Assembly: GCF_001570925.1 (NCBI RefSeq)
Contig: NZ_BCSP01000009.1
Location: 1 to 64,000 of the forward strand
Reading direction: 5' to 3'
Origin: [Zimmermannella] bifida NBRC 103089
Lineage (GTDB): Bacteria; Actinomycetota; Actinomycetes; Actinomycetales; Microbacteriaceae
DNA length: 64,000 nucleotides
In this document: positions 54,154 through 62,898 of the stretch, piece by piece
Numbering within the stretch: the first letter of the stretch is position 1
How the letters are laid out: every line of letters starts with the position of its first letter
Notes under the pieces: model-generated
What the model was told of the DNA's origin: nothing
Databases searched by the model: none
What the model saw: only the letters and a program-made list of their open reading frames with translations
Program-made: the position numbers and the translations under genes

Positions 54154-56766
54154 CTAGGCGTTGCGCTGGCGACGGAGCAGCAGAGCTGCGCCGAGTGCTG
54201 CCATCGCTGCCGCAACGATTGCTGCGCCGGTGATGAACTGGTCATCAGCACCAGTTTCTGCGAGCTTGTCAGCGTCGGTACCGGCAACCGGTACTGCCGA
54301 TGCGCTCGGTGCTGGAGCGTCGGTTGCAGGGATGGTCTGGCCACCGTCTGCAGTTACCGTGAAGTCAACCGTCGCGGTCTTGTCACCCTGCGCCAGAACG
54401 ATCTGGTAGTCGCCAACCGGGAATGGCAGGTTGTCGTTGACGAGGTTGCCGTCCTGGTCGTACTCAGCCCAGGTCAGGCTTCCGCTAACGAAACCGTCAG
54501 CGTCTACCTCGACGTCGAACTCGATGCGCTCACCAGCTGGGTTCACAAGGAACGCGGTGATCGGTTCACCAGGAGTCCAGCCGCCACCGAGGTAGTTGAT
54601 GCCCTTGGTCGACTCGGTCTCGGTGTAGGTCTTCTTCTCGACCTCAACGAACGGCTCAGCTGGAGCCGGCTCCTCAGCAGGGCTGACGGTCATCGGTACG
54701 AGAACGTACGAGCCCGAGCCCGAGCTGGTCGAGGTAGCCGCACGTGCAGCAACATCCGCTGCGCCACCCTTGGGTTCACCGGTGAGCTTGAGCGTGTAGT
54801 CGCCAGCTGCCATGTCTGCAGGTACCGTGACAGTGATTTCGGTCGAGTTGTTTTCGCCGTTGGCGGTTACGCCGGTGATCTCTGCAATTCCAACGGTGGT
54901 TGCGGTGCCGTCAGCAGCAATGAGTTCTGCCTTGACCTGGCCGTCTGCGATGAAGTCCTTCGAACGAAGGTCAGTGCCCTTGACGGTGAAGGTCTTTTCG
55001 GTTCCGGCCTGAACGACTGGAGCGGCACCGTTGTCGAAGTAGCCTTCGAGTTCGAAACCGTTACGGGCGGTGTCGGCCTTGAGCTCCTGGTTTGGCAGCG
55101 ACTTGACGTATGCAACGAATGCGTCGAGGTCAACCGAACCGGTGTCGTAAACCGATTCTGCCTTCTTCAATGAGTGGAAGTTGTCACCACCGGATGCAAG
55201 GAACGTCGGCATAACGACCTTGTAGGTTGCGGCGGGGTCGAGCGGCTTGTCGTCAATGTAGATCGAGGTGATGCGCGAGCCGCGCTCCTGTGTGGCGTCG
55301 TACGTGTAGTTCACGTTGCTCGACATGCCCAGCTGCAGGTATGGACGCGAAGGAACGTTGCCGTCCTTGTCCAGCTGCCACTGCTCTTCGAAGACCTGCT
55401 TGAGGTTTTCACCCGAGATCGACACGATCGCGAGGTTGTTGGTGAAAGGCAGAACGGTCTGGGCATCCTTGTAGGTAAGAACACCGTCACCCTTGATGTC
55501 TTCACGCAGACCACCCGGGTTCATGATCGAGAGATCAGCCTTGGTTTCTTCGGTGCCAACGTTGTTTGCCCACTGGTGCATCGAGTCGGCAACTACGCCA
55601 CCGAGCGCCGATTCCTGTGCACGGTCGTCCTTAACCGGAGCGCCGTTTTGCCAGGTGTAGGCGCGGGTGATGTTGTCGTTCACAACACCGATCTGCGCTG
55701 CACCGAGAACATCAGCTTCAGCCTTGGCTGCTTCCTTGATACCTACGACTGCGTCGTAGGTAGCCTGCGATTCAGGGGTCAGGCCGTCGCGGGTGAATGC
55801 TGGCGTGCCAGCCTTCGGGTCCGAGTAGGTGTCGATGACCGACGAGTCGGCCTTGACGACCTTGCCCGATGCGTCGAGGGTCAGGACAACCTGGCCGATT
55901 GCGTCACCGTACTGCGCAGCCTGAATGACTGGTCGAGTGGTGTCGCCAACTGGCGCCTCGTAGTTGTACTTCTGGTGGGTGTGCGCGTGGTAGATCGCCG
56001 CAACCTTTGGCGAGGTACCGGTCACCATTTCGTTGAACGTGGCGTTCGCAGCGTTCTCGTCGTAGCTGCCCGAGGTCGGACCACCTTCGTGATACGAGGC
56101 GATGATGACGTCGGCTTCACCGTTGGCTTCGTTGCCGTCGGTGAGCTGGTCTGCGTACTGGTTAACGGCGTCAACCGGGTTACCGAAGGTCAGGCCTTCG
56201 ATACCTGATGGGCTAACGCCCGATGGAGTCGACGAGGTTACGGCACCGACGATGGCAACGCGCTTGCCGCCAGCTTCGACGATCTGGTAGGCGTCGAGCA
56301 AAAGCGAGCCATCAGTCTTGGTGACGTTTGCCGCCAGCAGGTGGCCAAACTCGTTCTTGATAGCCAGAGCGTCTTCCTGCCCCTTGTCGAACTCGTGGTT
56401 GCCAGCGGTGTACGACTCAACACCGAGGGCCTTGAGCGCGTCCTTCGTTGGCTGGTCGCCGGCGATCGACGACTCGAACTCCGAAGCACCAACCTGGTCA
56501 CCGCTACCGAGGATTACGGTGTTGTCGGCACCGTACGCATCCTGCGCACTCAGAACTGCAGCAGCGAATGCGTCGACCTTGGTGATGCGGCCGTGGAAGT
56601 CGTTGAAACCAACGAGGTTGATCTGGGTTTCGCCAGCGGTCGGCTGGATGATTGCACCGTCGGTGCGGGCTTCGGCGTTAGCCGGAGCGACGAATGCGGT
56701 AAGGGCGAGCGCCGAACCAATCACCGACGCGATGCCACCCTTCACCGCCTTAGAGAAATTAGCCAC
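54154..56766 (-). CDS. Wall-anchored 5'-nucleotidase/2',3'-cyclic phosphodiesterase, UshA-type (870 aa)
   Basis: Hydrolyses extracellular nucleotides to nucleoside and phosphate. Signal peptide (1-31), a calcineurin-like metallophosphatase domain (metal motifs FNDFHGRI, LGSGDQVG, AGNHEFD, HAHTH; about 47-300) and the 5'-nucleotidase C-terminal domain (NPGGLREDI, LPFTNNLAIV; about 340-560). An Ig-like region follows, then a module of about 100 residues shared with the neighbouring nuclease (about 700-810), a Pro/Ala linker and LAETGADDQF plus helix and RRQR tail. Sortase anchoring is inferred. The 11-bp repeats upstream suggest phosphate- or nutrient-linked control. Confidence 0.93.
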   Translation of the reverse strand: MANFSKAVKGGIASVIGSALALTAFVAPANAEARTDGAIIQPTAGETQINLVGFNDFHGRITKVDAFAAAVLSAQDAYGADNTVILGSGDQVGASEFESSIAGDQPTKDALKALGVESYTAGNHEFDKGQEDALAIKNEFGHLLAANVTKTDGSLLLDAYQIVEAGGKRVAIVGAVTSSTPSGVSPSGIEGLTFGNPVDAVNQYADQLTDGNEANGEADVIIASYHEGGPTSGSYDENAANATFNEMVTGTSPKVAAIYHAHTHQKYNYEAPVGDTTRPVIQAAQYGDAIGQVVLTLDASGKVVKADSSVIDTYSDPKAGTPAFTRDGLTPESQATYDAVVGIKEAAKAEADVLGAAQIGVVNDNITRAYTWQNGAPVKDDRAQESALGGVVADSMHQWANNVGTEETKADLSIMNPGGLREDIKGDGVLTYKDAQTVLPFTNNLAIVSISGENLKQVFEEQWQLDKDGNVPSRPYLQLGMSSNVNYTYDATQERGSRITSIYIDDKPLDPAATYKVVMPTFLASGGDNFHSLKKAESVYDTGSVDLDAFVAYVKSLPNQELKADTARNGFELEGYFDNGAAPVVQAGTEKTFTVKGTDLRSKDFIADGQVKAELIAADGTATTVGIAEITGVTANGENNSTEITVTVPADMAAGDYTLKLTGEPKGGAADVAARAATSTSSGSGSYVLVPMTVSPAEEPAPAEPFVEVEKKTYTETESTKGINYLGGGWTPGEPITAFLVNPAGERIEFDVEVDADGFVSGSLTWAEYDQDGNLVNDNLPFPVGDYQIVLAQGDKTATVDFTVTADGGQTIPATDAPAPSASAVPVAGTDADKLAETGADDQFITGAAIVAAAMAALGAALLLRRQRNA

Positions 56767-56815
56767 ACGGACTCCTAGAACAAATTGGGCACGAACTCGG
56801 ACAGCGTCACAGTCT

Positions 56816-56856
56816 CAAGTAACGAACAGGTAAACCCCAGACAGTTTTCAGTTACA
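56816..56856 (-). promoter_or_regulatory. Four 11-bp-spaced direct repeats upstream of the nucleotidase gene
   Basis: On the minus strand 8-bp units TGTAACTG (56849), ACTGTCTG (56838), TTTACCTG (56827) and GTTACTTG (56816) follow each other every 11 bp; each ends CTG or TTG, with a 3-bp spacer. The array starts 50 bp before the ATG. The layout is that of OmpR-family regulators; PhoP, GlnR and MtrA are candidates. The binder is inferred. Confidence 0.6.
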
Positions 56857-56912
56857 AAATTCGTGGTTTTCCTGGGAATTTTCCTAGACCGGCGGCATCC
56901 GACCGGAAACGA

Positions 56913-56953
56913 CAACGTGCCGAGGCAGTCATTCGACCAGCCTCGGCACGTTG
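56913..56953 (-). terminator. Terminator after the nuclease gene
   Basis: 14-bp perfect arms (56913-56926 and 56940-56953) with a 13-nt loop; on the minus strand followed by TCGTTTCC. It separates the nuclease and nucleotidase genes, so the two are probably transcribed separately. Confidence 0.8.
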
Positions 56954-57025
56954 TTCAGTGTCGGTTCAGGACCTCAGTGCGCGTCACCACTCGTGAGCGT
57001 GGCGCGCTGTCCCGAATGTGCGTGA

Positions 57026-60000
57026 CTACGCGTCGCCGTGGCGACGTCGCAGCAGCACACCAGCCCCGGCGACACACAGCACCGCAGCGAATGCGGCGAT
57101 GAGGGTTGCGTCCTCTGCACCAGTGGCGGCAAGACCATTGCCACCCTCAGGCGCCTTGTCACCAGCTGCTACCGGTGCGGTCGAGCTGCTCGAAGCCGGT
57201 GCTGGCGTTTCCGATGTCCCCTCGGTTACCACCGAGAACTTGGCTTCGGCAACTGCGCCGTCCTGGGTCAGGACGATCGTGTACTCACCGACTGGGAACG
57301 CGAGGTTGTCCTCGACCAGGTTTCCATCCTGGTCATAGGTCGCCCACGTGAGCGTGCCCGAAGCCATGCCGTTCTCGTCGATCGTGACATCGAATGCCAG
57401 TTCTTCACCGGTTGGCGAGATCACGACTGCGTGTACCGGCACACCAGGGAGGAATCCATCGGCGAGCCAGACGATGCCACCCTTCGACTCGGTCTCGGTG
57501 TAGACCGGTCGCTCGACGACGAGGTTAGGTTCAACAACCTCGATGTCGGAGTTTGCTTCCAGGTCGCCCTGAAGTGCGAACACTTCGTGCATTCCGAGCG
57601 TTGCGTCAGCCGGGACGGTAAACGTCAGGGTTGCGGTTCCCGTTTCATCGGCCATTGCCGAGCCAAGCTGCACCGGCGTCGAGCGGAACTCGAAGTAGAC
57701 CAGTTCGCCAGGTTTGAAGCCCGTTGCCGTTGCTACAACATCAGTTCCAGCAAGCACACGGTCGCGGTCAACCTTCACTGCTGGGTCGTAGGTCGGTGCC
57801 GGGTTCTCTGTCGGAGTCGGCTCCATGACGACGTTGAAGTGTGCCTGGCCGAAGTCTTCAGCCAGGTCAGCACGGTTAACGGCGTACTTGCCGCCACCGA
57901 GGTCTTCAACAGCCATTTCGGTGCTGCCATCAACAGCGGTCACGCTCTTGATCTGGTAGCCATCCTTAGCCGTTACCTGAAGCACGATCTTGTCGTCGAG
58001 GAAGTAGTGCTGTGTACCGTCCGCGGTCATTGCCGCGTAGCGGTCACCAGTACCCGAACCGAACTGCGCAACTGCAGTCTCAGCACCGTCAACGAAGCTG
58101 AGTTCGGCGAGGTCGTCGCGACCGTTGGTCTCGCCGTCAAGCGAAACCGTGGCGACCGAAGTCACGGTCGAGAAACCGGCAACGAACTCGGTGGTCGTCT
58201 TACCAGTTGCTTCAGGTGCAGCAACCTCAACGGTGGCTACCGGGTGCTTGCCAGCGCCCATGACTGCGCTGCTGGTCTTACCGGTCGACGGGCTGATGTA
58301 CGTGACCTCAGTGCGCTGAACGTCAACGATCGACATGCGCGAGTCATCCGCATCCGCGAAGTACTGGGTGCGGTCGTTTGCCGGGGTCGGCAGGTAGACC
58401 TCTGCAGTGCCAGGTGCGATGCCTGGGAACGTGAACTTGCCGTCCACCTGCGAAGTCATCCACCACTTACCAGCGGCGTCCTTGACGTAAACGTAACCGG
58501 GACCCGAAACGAGTTCGCCATCGGTCAAGGCGTTGTCGAGGTTGCGGTCGCGGAAGTACGAAACAACGAGCTCGTTCTTCGCGGCCGGTTCGGTCACGTT
58601 GAAGCCAACGATTTCTGGGTTGTGGTCCGAAGCGCGGTACTGGTCGGCACGGTGCAGCTGCGTCACGTTGTAGTTGTTGCGGCTGTACTCGAGTGCGACC
58701 GGCTCGTAGGCGTTGATCGTCCAGATCTCGCGAGCCTCAACCAAGGCAGCGGCTGCCGGTGAAGCGAAGATGTGGTCGAGCGAACCAACCATGCCGCCGA
58801 AGAGGTACGACTCGCCGTCGGCTTCTTCGAGCAGGTCAACGTAGCCAGCATCGGTGATCGTGGTGATCGGGGTTTCCTTGGCGTAGGCGTTGAAGTCACC
58901 TGCGAGGAAGGCAAGGTCGGTGCCCTGCTTGGTCTGCTGCGCCTGCGAGAACTTCAGCAGTGCCTCAGCCTGACGGGTACGGTCGCCGTTCCAACCACCG
59001 GTGTTGTTCGACTGGTCGGCGTCGTTGTCTGGCGAAGCGTTGTCGCCGCTGCCCGAGCCACCCTTCGACTTGAAGTGGTTAGCGATGACCACGAACTTGG
59101 TGTCCGGGTTCTTGACTGCCGAGAACGTTGCGGCCAGTGGCGCGCGAGCGTTCGAGAACGCAGCGTCGTTGAGGATCTCGGTCGAACCGTCAACGTAGGT
59201 GACTGCATCCTTCTGGTAGATGAATGCCGTGCGGATGACGTCGTCGCCAGTTGCCGGAACCGTGCTTGGCGAAGGTACGAACGACCACTTCTCGCCGCCG
59301 GCCTGTGCGTTCAGCGCCTTAACGAGCTGCGACAGTGCATAGTCGCGGTTCTTGCCGAAGTCCGACGAGTCCTCGATCTCTTCGAGGGCCACAACCGAAG
59401 CGTCGAGCTGGTTGATCGCCGAAACGATCTTTTCCTGCTGCTGGTTGAAGCTGTCCTGGTCGTAGGCACCGCGAGCCTTGCAGTAGTTGTTCGTGGTGGG
59501 GTTGCCTTCACGGTCGGCGTAGTACTTGCAGCCGGACTCTTCCTTGCCGAGCGAGGTGAAGTAGTTGAGCACGTTGAAGGAAGCAACCGTCACGTCGGTG
59601 CCGAGCTGCGGAGCTGGCTTGCGCACGTCCGAGAACGAAACCGGCATGTCCGTGGTGCCCTGCTGCGGCTGAGTCGGCTGCAGACGCCACTTGTTGAAGT
59701 TGTACTCGAGCACAACACCCTCGCTGAAGGTTGCTTCAGCACCGATGGTTACCGGGTGGTCGAGGTCGAGGTATGGCAGCGGTACACCCGAGTTCTTGCT
59801 GAAGTCGGTGGTGGCACCGTCGTCGAGCAGAATTGCGCGAGCTTCGTTGTCGGCAACCTGTGCCTGTGCTTCGGCCGAACCTGGCGTACCAACGTCGGTT
59901 GGCTGGTGCAGTGGCTTGTCACCGAATGCCAGGCCAACTTCGCCGTAGCGGTCGAGGCCCTGACCCGACTTGCCGAGCACACCGTAGTTGTCGGTCACAA

Positions 60001-61081
60001 CCAGGCCGGTCGGCTTGACGAGCATGCCTTCGTAGTTTTCGCGAGCGCCGAGGTCGGCCCAGACGGCCTGGTTGAGCTCGGTCGGGGTGACGGTACCGAG
60101 CGAAGTCGGGAGTACGTCAACAGCCGTTGCGGTGATCTGCGTCGACTCGTAGTACTCGGCAACCGCACCGGTTACCGAAACCGAGTCGCCTACCTTGACG
60201 TTGTTAACGAACGAGAGGTCCTTGTTGTAGACGAAGACACCAGTCGAGCCAGTGTGGCCTGCTGGCGCAGTGCCGTCGGCCATCTGAATGAAGAAGCCGT
60301 TCTTGCCGCCGGTGGCGTATACCGCGGTCACGACACCCTCGGTGGTCACGGTCTGCGATGCCAGTGGGCTCGCGTTACCGGTGCCCTGAATGTCGGCGAT
60401 GGTGATCGGCGCAGCCGGGTCGGTCGGATCCGTTGGGCCAGTTGGACCCGTCGGGTCAGTCGGGCCAGTCGGGTCGGTTGGTTCCGGAGCGGCGCCCTGC
60501 CCCTGCGGGGTCGGTGCGCCGGCGACGAAGTCAACCGAGTTGTTGTCGGTGTCGACACCCGCAGTTACGCGAGCGACCGAGGTCGTGGCCGAAGTCCCCG
60601 GTGCGGCAGCAGTTTCGTTGTTAACCGCAGTTCCCCAACCAACGCGGTCGATCAGCGCACCGGATGCGTCAGTCAGGTCGACCTGGCCGGCCGAGCCACC
60701 CATCGCGATGCCGGTGGTCGTGTCAGCAACGAACGACGCGGCGTCCTTGTTAGTGCCGTAGGCGGCACCAATCAGGTAGTGCTGGCCAGGTTCAAGCGTG
60801 CCGCTCAACGTGTGAGTACCGCCGAGCCCACCCTTTGCGCTGTAGTACGACACGGTCATACCGTCGAGCGAAATCGGAGCCGAGGTCGGGTTGTAGAGCT
60901 CAATGAAGTCTTGGTTGTACGGGGCACCAGAATTGCCACCGCCACCGTAAACCTCGTTGATCACGAGGTTGCTGCCATCGACCGCTGCGACGGCTTGCGG
61001 TGCATTAACGGCCATCAAGCCGCCGGCACCGAGCGACACAGCCAGCGCAGAGGCTGCGAGACGCTGAATAAGAGAGTTCAC
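57026..61081 (-). CDS. Wall-anchored extracellular nuclease, ExeM/NucH-type (1351 aa)
   Basis: Degrades extracellular DNA. Signal peptide (1-33), a lamin-tail domain (LVINEVYGGGGNSG, about 36-180), a TDPTGP-repeat linker (185-220), an OB-fold-type DNA-binding region (ITIADIQGTG, 225-340) and the endonuclease/exonuclease/phosphatase domain (ASFNVLNYF, ALEEIEDSSDFG, LAGDFNAY, ASDHNPEIV; about 485-830). Then SdrD-B-like and Ig-like regions, the module shared with the nucleotidase (about 1185-1290) and LAATGAED with a helix and RRRHGDA tail. Anchoring by sortase is inferred; no sortase gene is in this window. Confidence 0.93.
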   Translation of the reverse strand: MNSLIQRLAASALAVSLGAGGLMAVNAPQAVAAVDGSNLVINEVYGGGGNSGAPYNQDFIELYNPTSAPISLDGMTVSYYSAKGGLGGTHTLSGTLEPGQHYLIGAAYGTNKDAASFVADTTTGIAMGGSAGQVDLTDASGALIDRVGWGTAVNNETAAAPGTSATTSVARVTAGVDTDNNSVDFVAGAPTPQGQGAAPEPTDPTGPTDPTGPTGPTDPTDPAAPITIADIQGTGNASPLASQTVTTEGVVTAVYATGGKNGFFIQMADGTAPAGHTGSTGVFVYNKDLSFVNNVKVGDSVSVTGAVAEYYESTQITATAVDVLPTSLGTVTPTELNQAVWADLGARENYEGMLVKPTGLVVTDNYGVLGKSGQGLDRYGEVGLAFGDKPLHQPTDVGTPGSAEAQAQVADNEARAILLDDGATTDFSKNSGVPLPYLDLDHPVTIGAEATFSEGVVLEYNFNKWRLQPTQPQQGTTDMPVSFSDVRKPAPQLGTDVTVASFNVLNYFTSLGKEESGCKYYADREGNPTTNNYCKARGAYDQDSFNQQQEKIVSAINQLDASVVALEEIEDSSDFGKNRDYALSQLVKALNAQAGGEKWSFVPSPSTVPATGDDVIRTAFIYQKDAVTYVDGSTEILNDAAFSNARAPLAATFSAVKNPDTKFVVIANHFKSKGGSGSGDNASPDNDADQSNNTGGWNGDRTRQAEALLKFSQAQQTKQGTDLAFLAGDFNAYAKETPITTITDAGYVDLLEEADGESYLFGGMVGSLDHIFASPAAAALVEAREIWTINAYEPVALEYSRNNYNVTQLHRADQYRASDHNPEIVGFNVTEPAAKNELVVSYFRDRNLDNALTDGELVSGPGYVYVKDAAGKWWMTSQVDGKFTFPGIAPGTAEVYLPTPANDRTQYFADADDSRMSIVDVQRTEVTYISPSTGKTSSAVMGAGKHPVATVEVAAPEATGKTTTEFVAGFSTVTSVATVSLDGETNGRDDLAELSFVDGAETAVAQFGSGTGDRYAAMTADGTQHYFLDDKIVLQVTAKDGYQIKSVTAVDGSTEMAVEDLGGGKYAVNRADLAEDFGQAHFNVVMEPTPTENPAPTYDPAVKVDRDRVLAGTDVVATATGFKPGELVYFEFRSTPVQLGSAMADETGTATLTFTVPADATLGMHEVFALQGDLEANSDIEVVEPNLVVERPVYTETESKGGIVWLADGFLPGVPVHAVVISPTGEELAFDVTIDENGMASGTLTWATYDQDGNLVEDNLAFPVGEYTIVLTQDGAVAEAKFSVVTEGTSETPAPASSSSTAPVAAGDKAPEGGNGLAATGAEDATLIAAFAAVLCVAGAGVLLRRRHGDA
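60417..60483 (-). repeat. Imperfect 9-18-bp tandem repeats coding TDPTGP
   Basis: Repeated units of GGNCCNACNGACCC type code the Thr-Asp-Pro-Thr-Gly-Pro linker of the nuclease. Length may vary by slippage. Confidence 0.7.
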
Positions 61082-61136
61082 GAATTGCCTTTCAATTGGC
61101 GAAACGAAGATACGGACGCCCGCAACTTAAGCGCTT

Positions 61137-61166
61137 CAGCTAACGCTGAGGCAACGATCAGGTAAC
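61137..61166 (-). promoter_or_regulatory. Three 11-bp-spaced direct repeats upstream of the nuclease gene
   Basis: On the minus strand GTTACCTG (61159-61166), GTTGCCTC (61148-61155) and GTTAGCTG (61137-61144) occur exactly every 11 bp, the first lying farthest from the gene. The array starts 56 bp before the ATG, close to the 50-bp distance at the nucleotidase gene, and uses the same core. Control by a common OmpR-type regulator is inferred. Confidence 0.6.
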
Positions 61167-61297
61167 GCACCGATTAACCAAATCGTTTACCAACCGTTCA
61201 ACGAGGTGCGGGGCAAAATCCGGCTTACCTCGCCAACGACATGCATGCATCCGCATGCCACCCGCACCAAAAAACGGACAGAAGCGACCCAGAACCG

Positions 61298-61804
61298 CTA
61301 AGCCAGGCGCATGAGCATGCGGGTGTTGCCGAGCGTGTTCGGCTTTACCCACGGCAGATCCAGGAACTCTGCCATACCCGCATCCGGAGAATGCAGCATT
61401 TCTTTATAGGTAGATTCATCCACCAAGTGTTCATCTACGGCGGCGAATCCGTACTTGGCAAAGAAGTCCGTTTCGAACGTCAAACAGAACAGACGCTCAA
61501 GCCCGAGGTCCTTCGCTGCGGCGACCAAACCACGAACGATGCTGCCGCCGACACCCTTACCCTGCGCATCCGGATGCGTCGCCACGGTACGAATCTCACC
61601 GAGATCACGCCACAAGACGTGCAGCGCGCCACAACCAAGAATCGTTCCAGCTTCGTCTTCAGCGACGATGAACTCCTGAACAGCTTCGTACAGGACGACA
61701 AGATCTTTGCGCAGAATGATGTTCTGCTCCACATACGGCGCAATGAGCGCGTGAATCGCCACGACGTCAGCCGTCCGGGCTCTACGGGTCGTAATGCGGT
61801 TCAT
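61298..61804 (-). CDS. GNAT N-acetyltransferase, amino-acid (ArgA-like) type (168 aa)
   Basis: Resembles the short single-domain N-acetylglutamate synthases of actinobacteria that start arginine synthesis. The acetyl-CoA site is visible as VATHPDAQGKGVGGSIVRGL (about residues 77-96, Q/RxxGxG/A), preceded by GCGALHVLWRDLGEIRTV and followed by FCLTFETDFFAKYGFAAV. The ATG at 61804 has AAGG directly against it, so SD spacing is poor; GGGAG is 12 bases upstream. Start is less sure than the gene. Confidence 0.88.
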   Translation of the reverse strand: MNRITTRRARTADVVAIHALIAPYVEQNIILRKDLVVLYEAVQEFIVAEDEAGTILGCGALHVLWRDLGEIRTVATHPDAQGKGVGGSIVRGLVAAAKDLGLERLFCLTFETDFFAKYGFAAVDEHLVDESTYKEMLHSPDAGMAEFLDLPWVKPNTLGNTRMLMRLA

Positions 61805-61914
61805 CCTTATATTGTGCTCCCAAAATACGTTTCTTGCACGCTTCCGCTGTGAGCAGCGCTGCCCCGTTGCCGTTCGTGGTTTCGGCAGGTGGATGCGCAC
61901 CGTAGACTCATTCC

Positions 61915-62871
61915 ATGCGATTGGGCGTCCTCGATGTTGGTTCAAATACGGTTCATCTACTCGTCGTTGACGCTCATCCGGGCGCGCGGCCGGTGCACTA
62001 CTCGTCGATCAAGACGACGCTGCGCCTGATGCAGTATTTGCAGCCAGACGGTTCGATCTCAGATGCCGGAGTCGAGCGCGTCATGGAAACGCTGCGCATC
62101 GCAAAGGCCCACATTGATAAGGAACAGCTCGACGAGCTGATGCCGATGGCCACGAGCGCGCTGCGCGAAGCGAAGAACGGCGAGAAGCTGCTCAAGCGCA
62201 TCCGCAAAGAGATCGGCATCAACCTGCAGGTGATGTCGGGACCGGACGAGGCACGCGTGACCTTTCTCGCGGTACGCCGCTGGTTCGGCTGGGCCGCCGG
62301 GCGCATCATGCTCGTTGACATTGGCGGCGGTTCACTCGAGCTGGCCATCGGTAACGACGAACTCCCCGAGCACGCCATGTCACTCCCCCTTGGCGCAGGT
62401 CGACTCACGAAGATGTTCTTGCAGTCCGACCCGCCAAGCGAAACCGACCTCAGCAACCTGCGCGCCCACATCCGCGAGCAGCTGCCGCCCGCACAGGAAG
62501 CATTCGGTCAGCGCAAGCGTGCCGACCAGTTTGTTGGCTCGTCGAAGACCATTCGTTCGCTGGCGCGCCTGGCCGGATCCGTTGTTGACGGCGTCGGCCC
62601 CGATGACCTCATCAGCCTGAGCCGCTGGCGTCTCGACGACTGGCTGCCCCGCATGGCACAGATTCCGGCGGATGCACGCCGGGCACTGCCGGGTGTAACG
62701 CAAGACCGCGCGTTCCAGATCGTGGCCGGTGGCTACGTGCTCTCGGAGGTCATGCACGCCTTCGATATCGAGACCCTGAATGTGTCGCCGTGGGCGATGC
62801 GCGAGGGCGTCTTGCTCGACTACCTCGACCGCCTGCCGCAGTCGATCGAGAAGCCGGCAACCAAGCGCTAG
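61915..62871 (+). CDS. Ppx/GppA-family phosphatase (318 aa)
   Basis: Exopolyphosphatase/guanosine-pentaphosphatase family of the actin-like ATPase fold. Phosphate-binding segments LDVGSNTVHLLVVD (residues 5-18) and LVDIGGGSLELAIG (about 126-139), with a single-domain length of about 320 like actinobacterial Ppx1-type proteins. It may hydrolyse polyphosphate or pppGpp; the preference cannot be told. Start ATG 61915, divergent from the acetyltransferase gene with a 110-bp gap. Confidence 0.92.
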   Translation: MRLGVLDVGSNTVHLLVVDAHPGARPVHYSSIKTTLRLMQYLQPDGSISDAGVERVMETLRIAKAHIDKEQLDELMPMATSALREAKNGEKLLKRIRKEIGINLQVMSGPDEARVTFLAVRRWFGWAAGRIMLVDIGGGSLELAIGNDELPEHAMSLPLGAGRLTKMFLQSDPPSETDLSNLRAHIREQLPPAQEAFGQRKRADQFVGSSKTIRSLARLAGSVVDGVGPDDLISLSRWRLDDWLPRMAQIPADARRALPGVTQDRAFQIVAGGYVLSEVMHAFDIETLNVSPWAMREGVLLDYLDRLPQSIEKPATKR

Positions 62872-62898
62872 CACGCAAGGGCGCCCGCCCGGCCGCAC

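Noticed and set aside
50583-60483. Short tandem repeats as CRISPR
   Set aside because: The units are contiguous or short coding repeats (EPEPPAT, TDPTGP) without unique spacers.
58772-61165. Long plus-strand open frame (about 797 codons) opposite the nuclease gene
   Set aside because: Arg/Val/Glu-rich composition without any domain, and it mirrors third-position GC bias of the real gene; typical antisense shadow.
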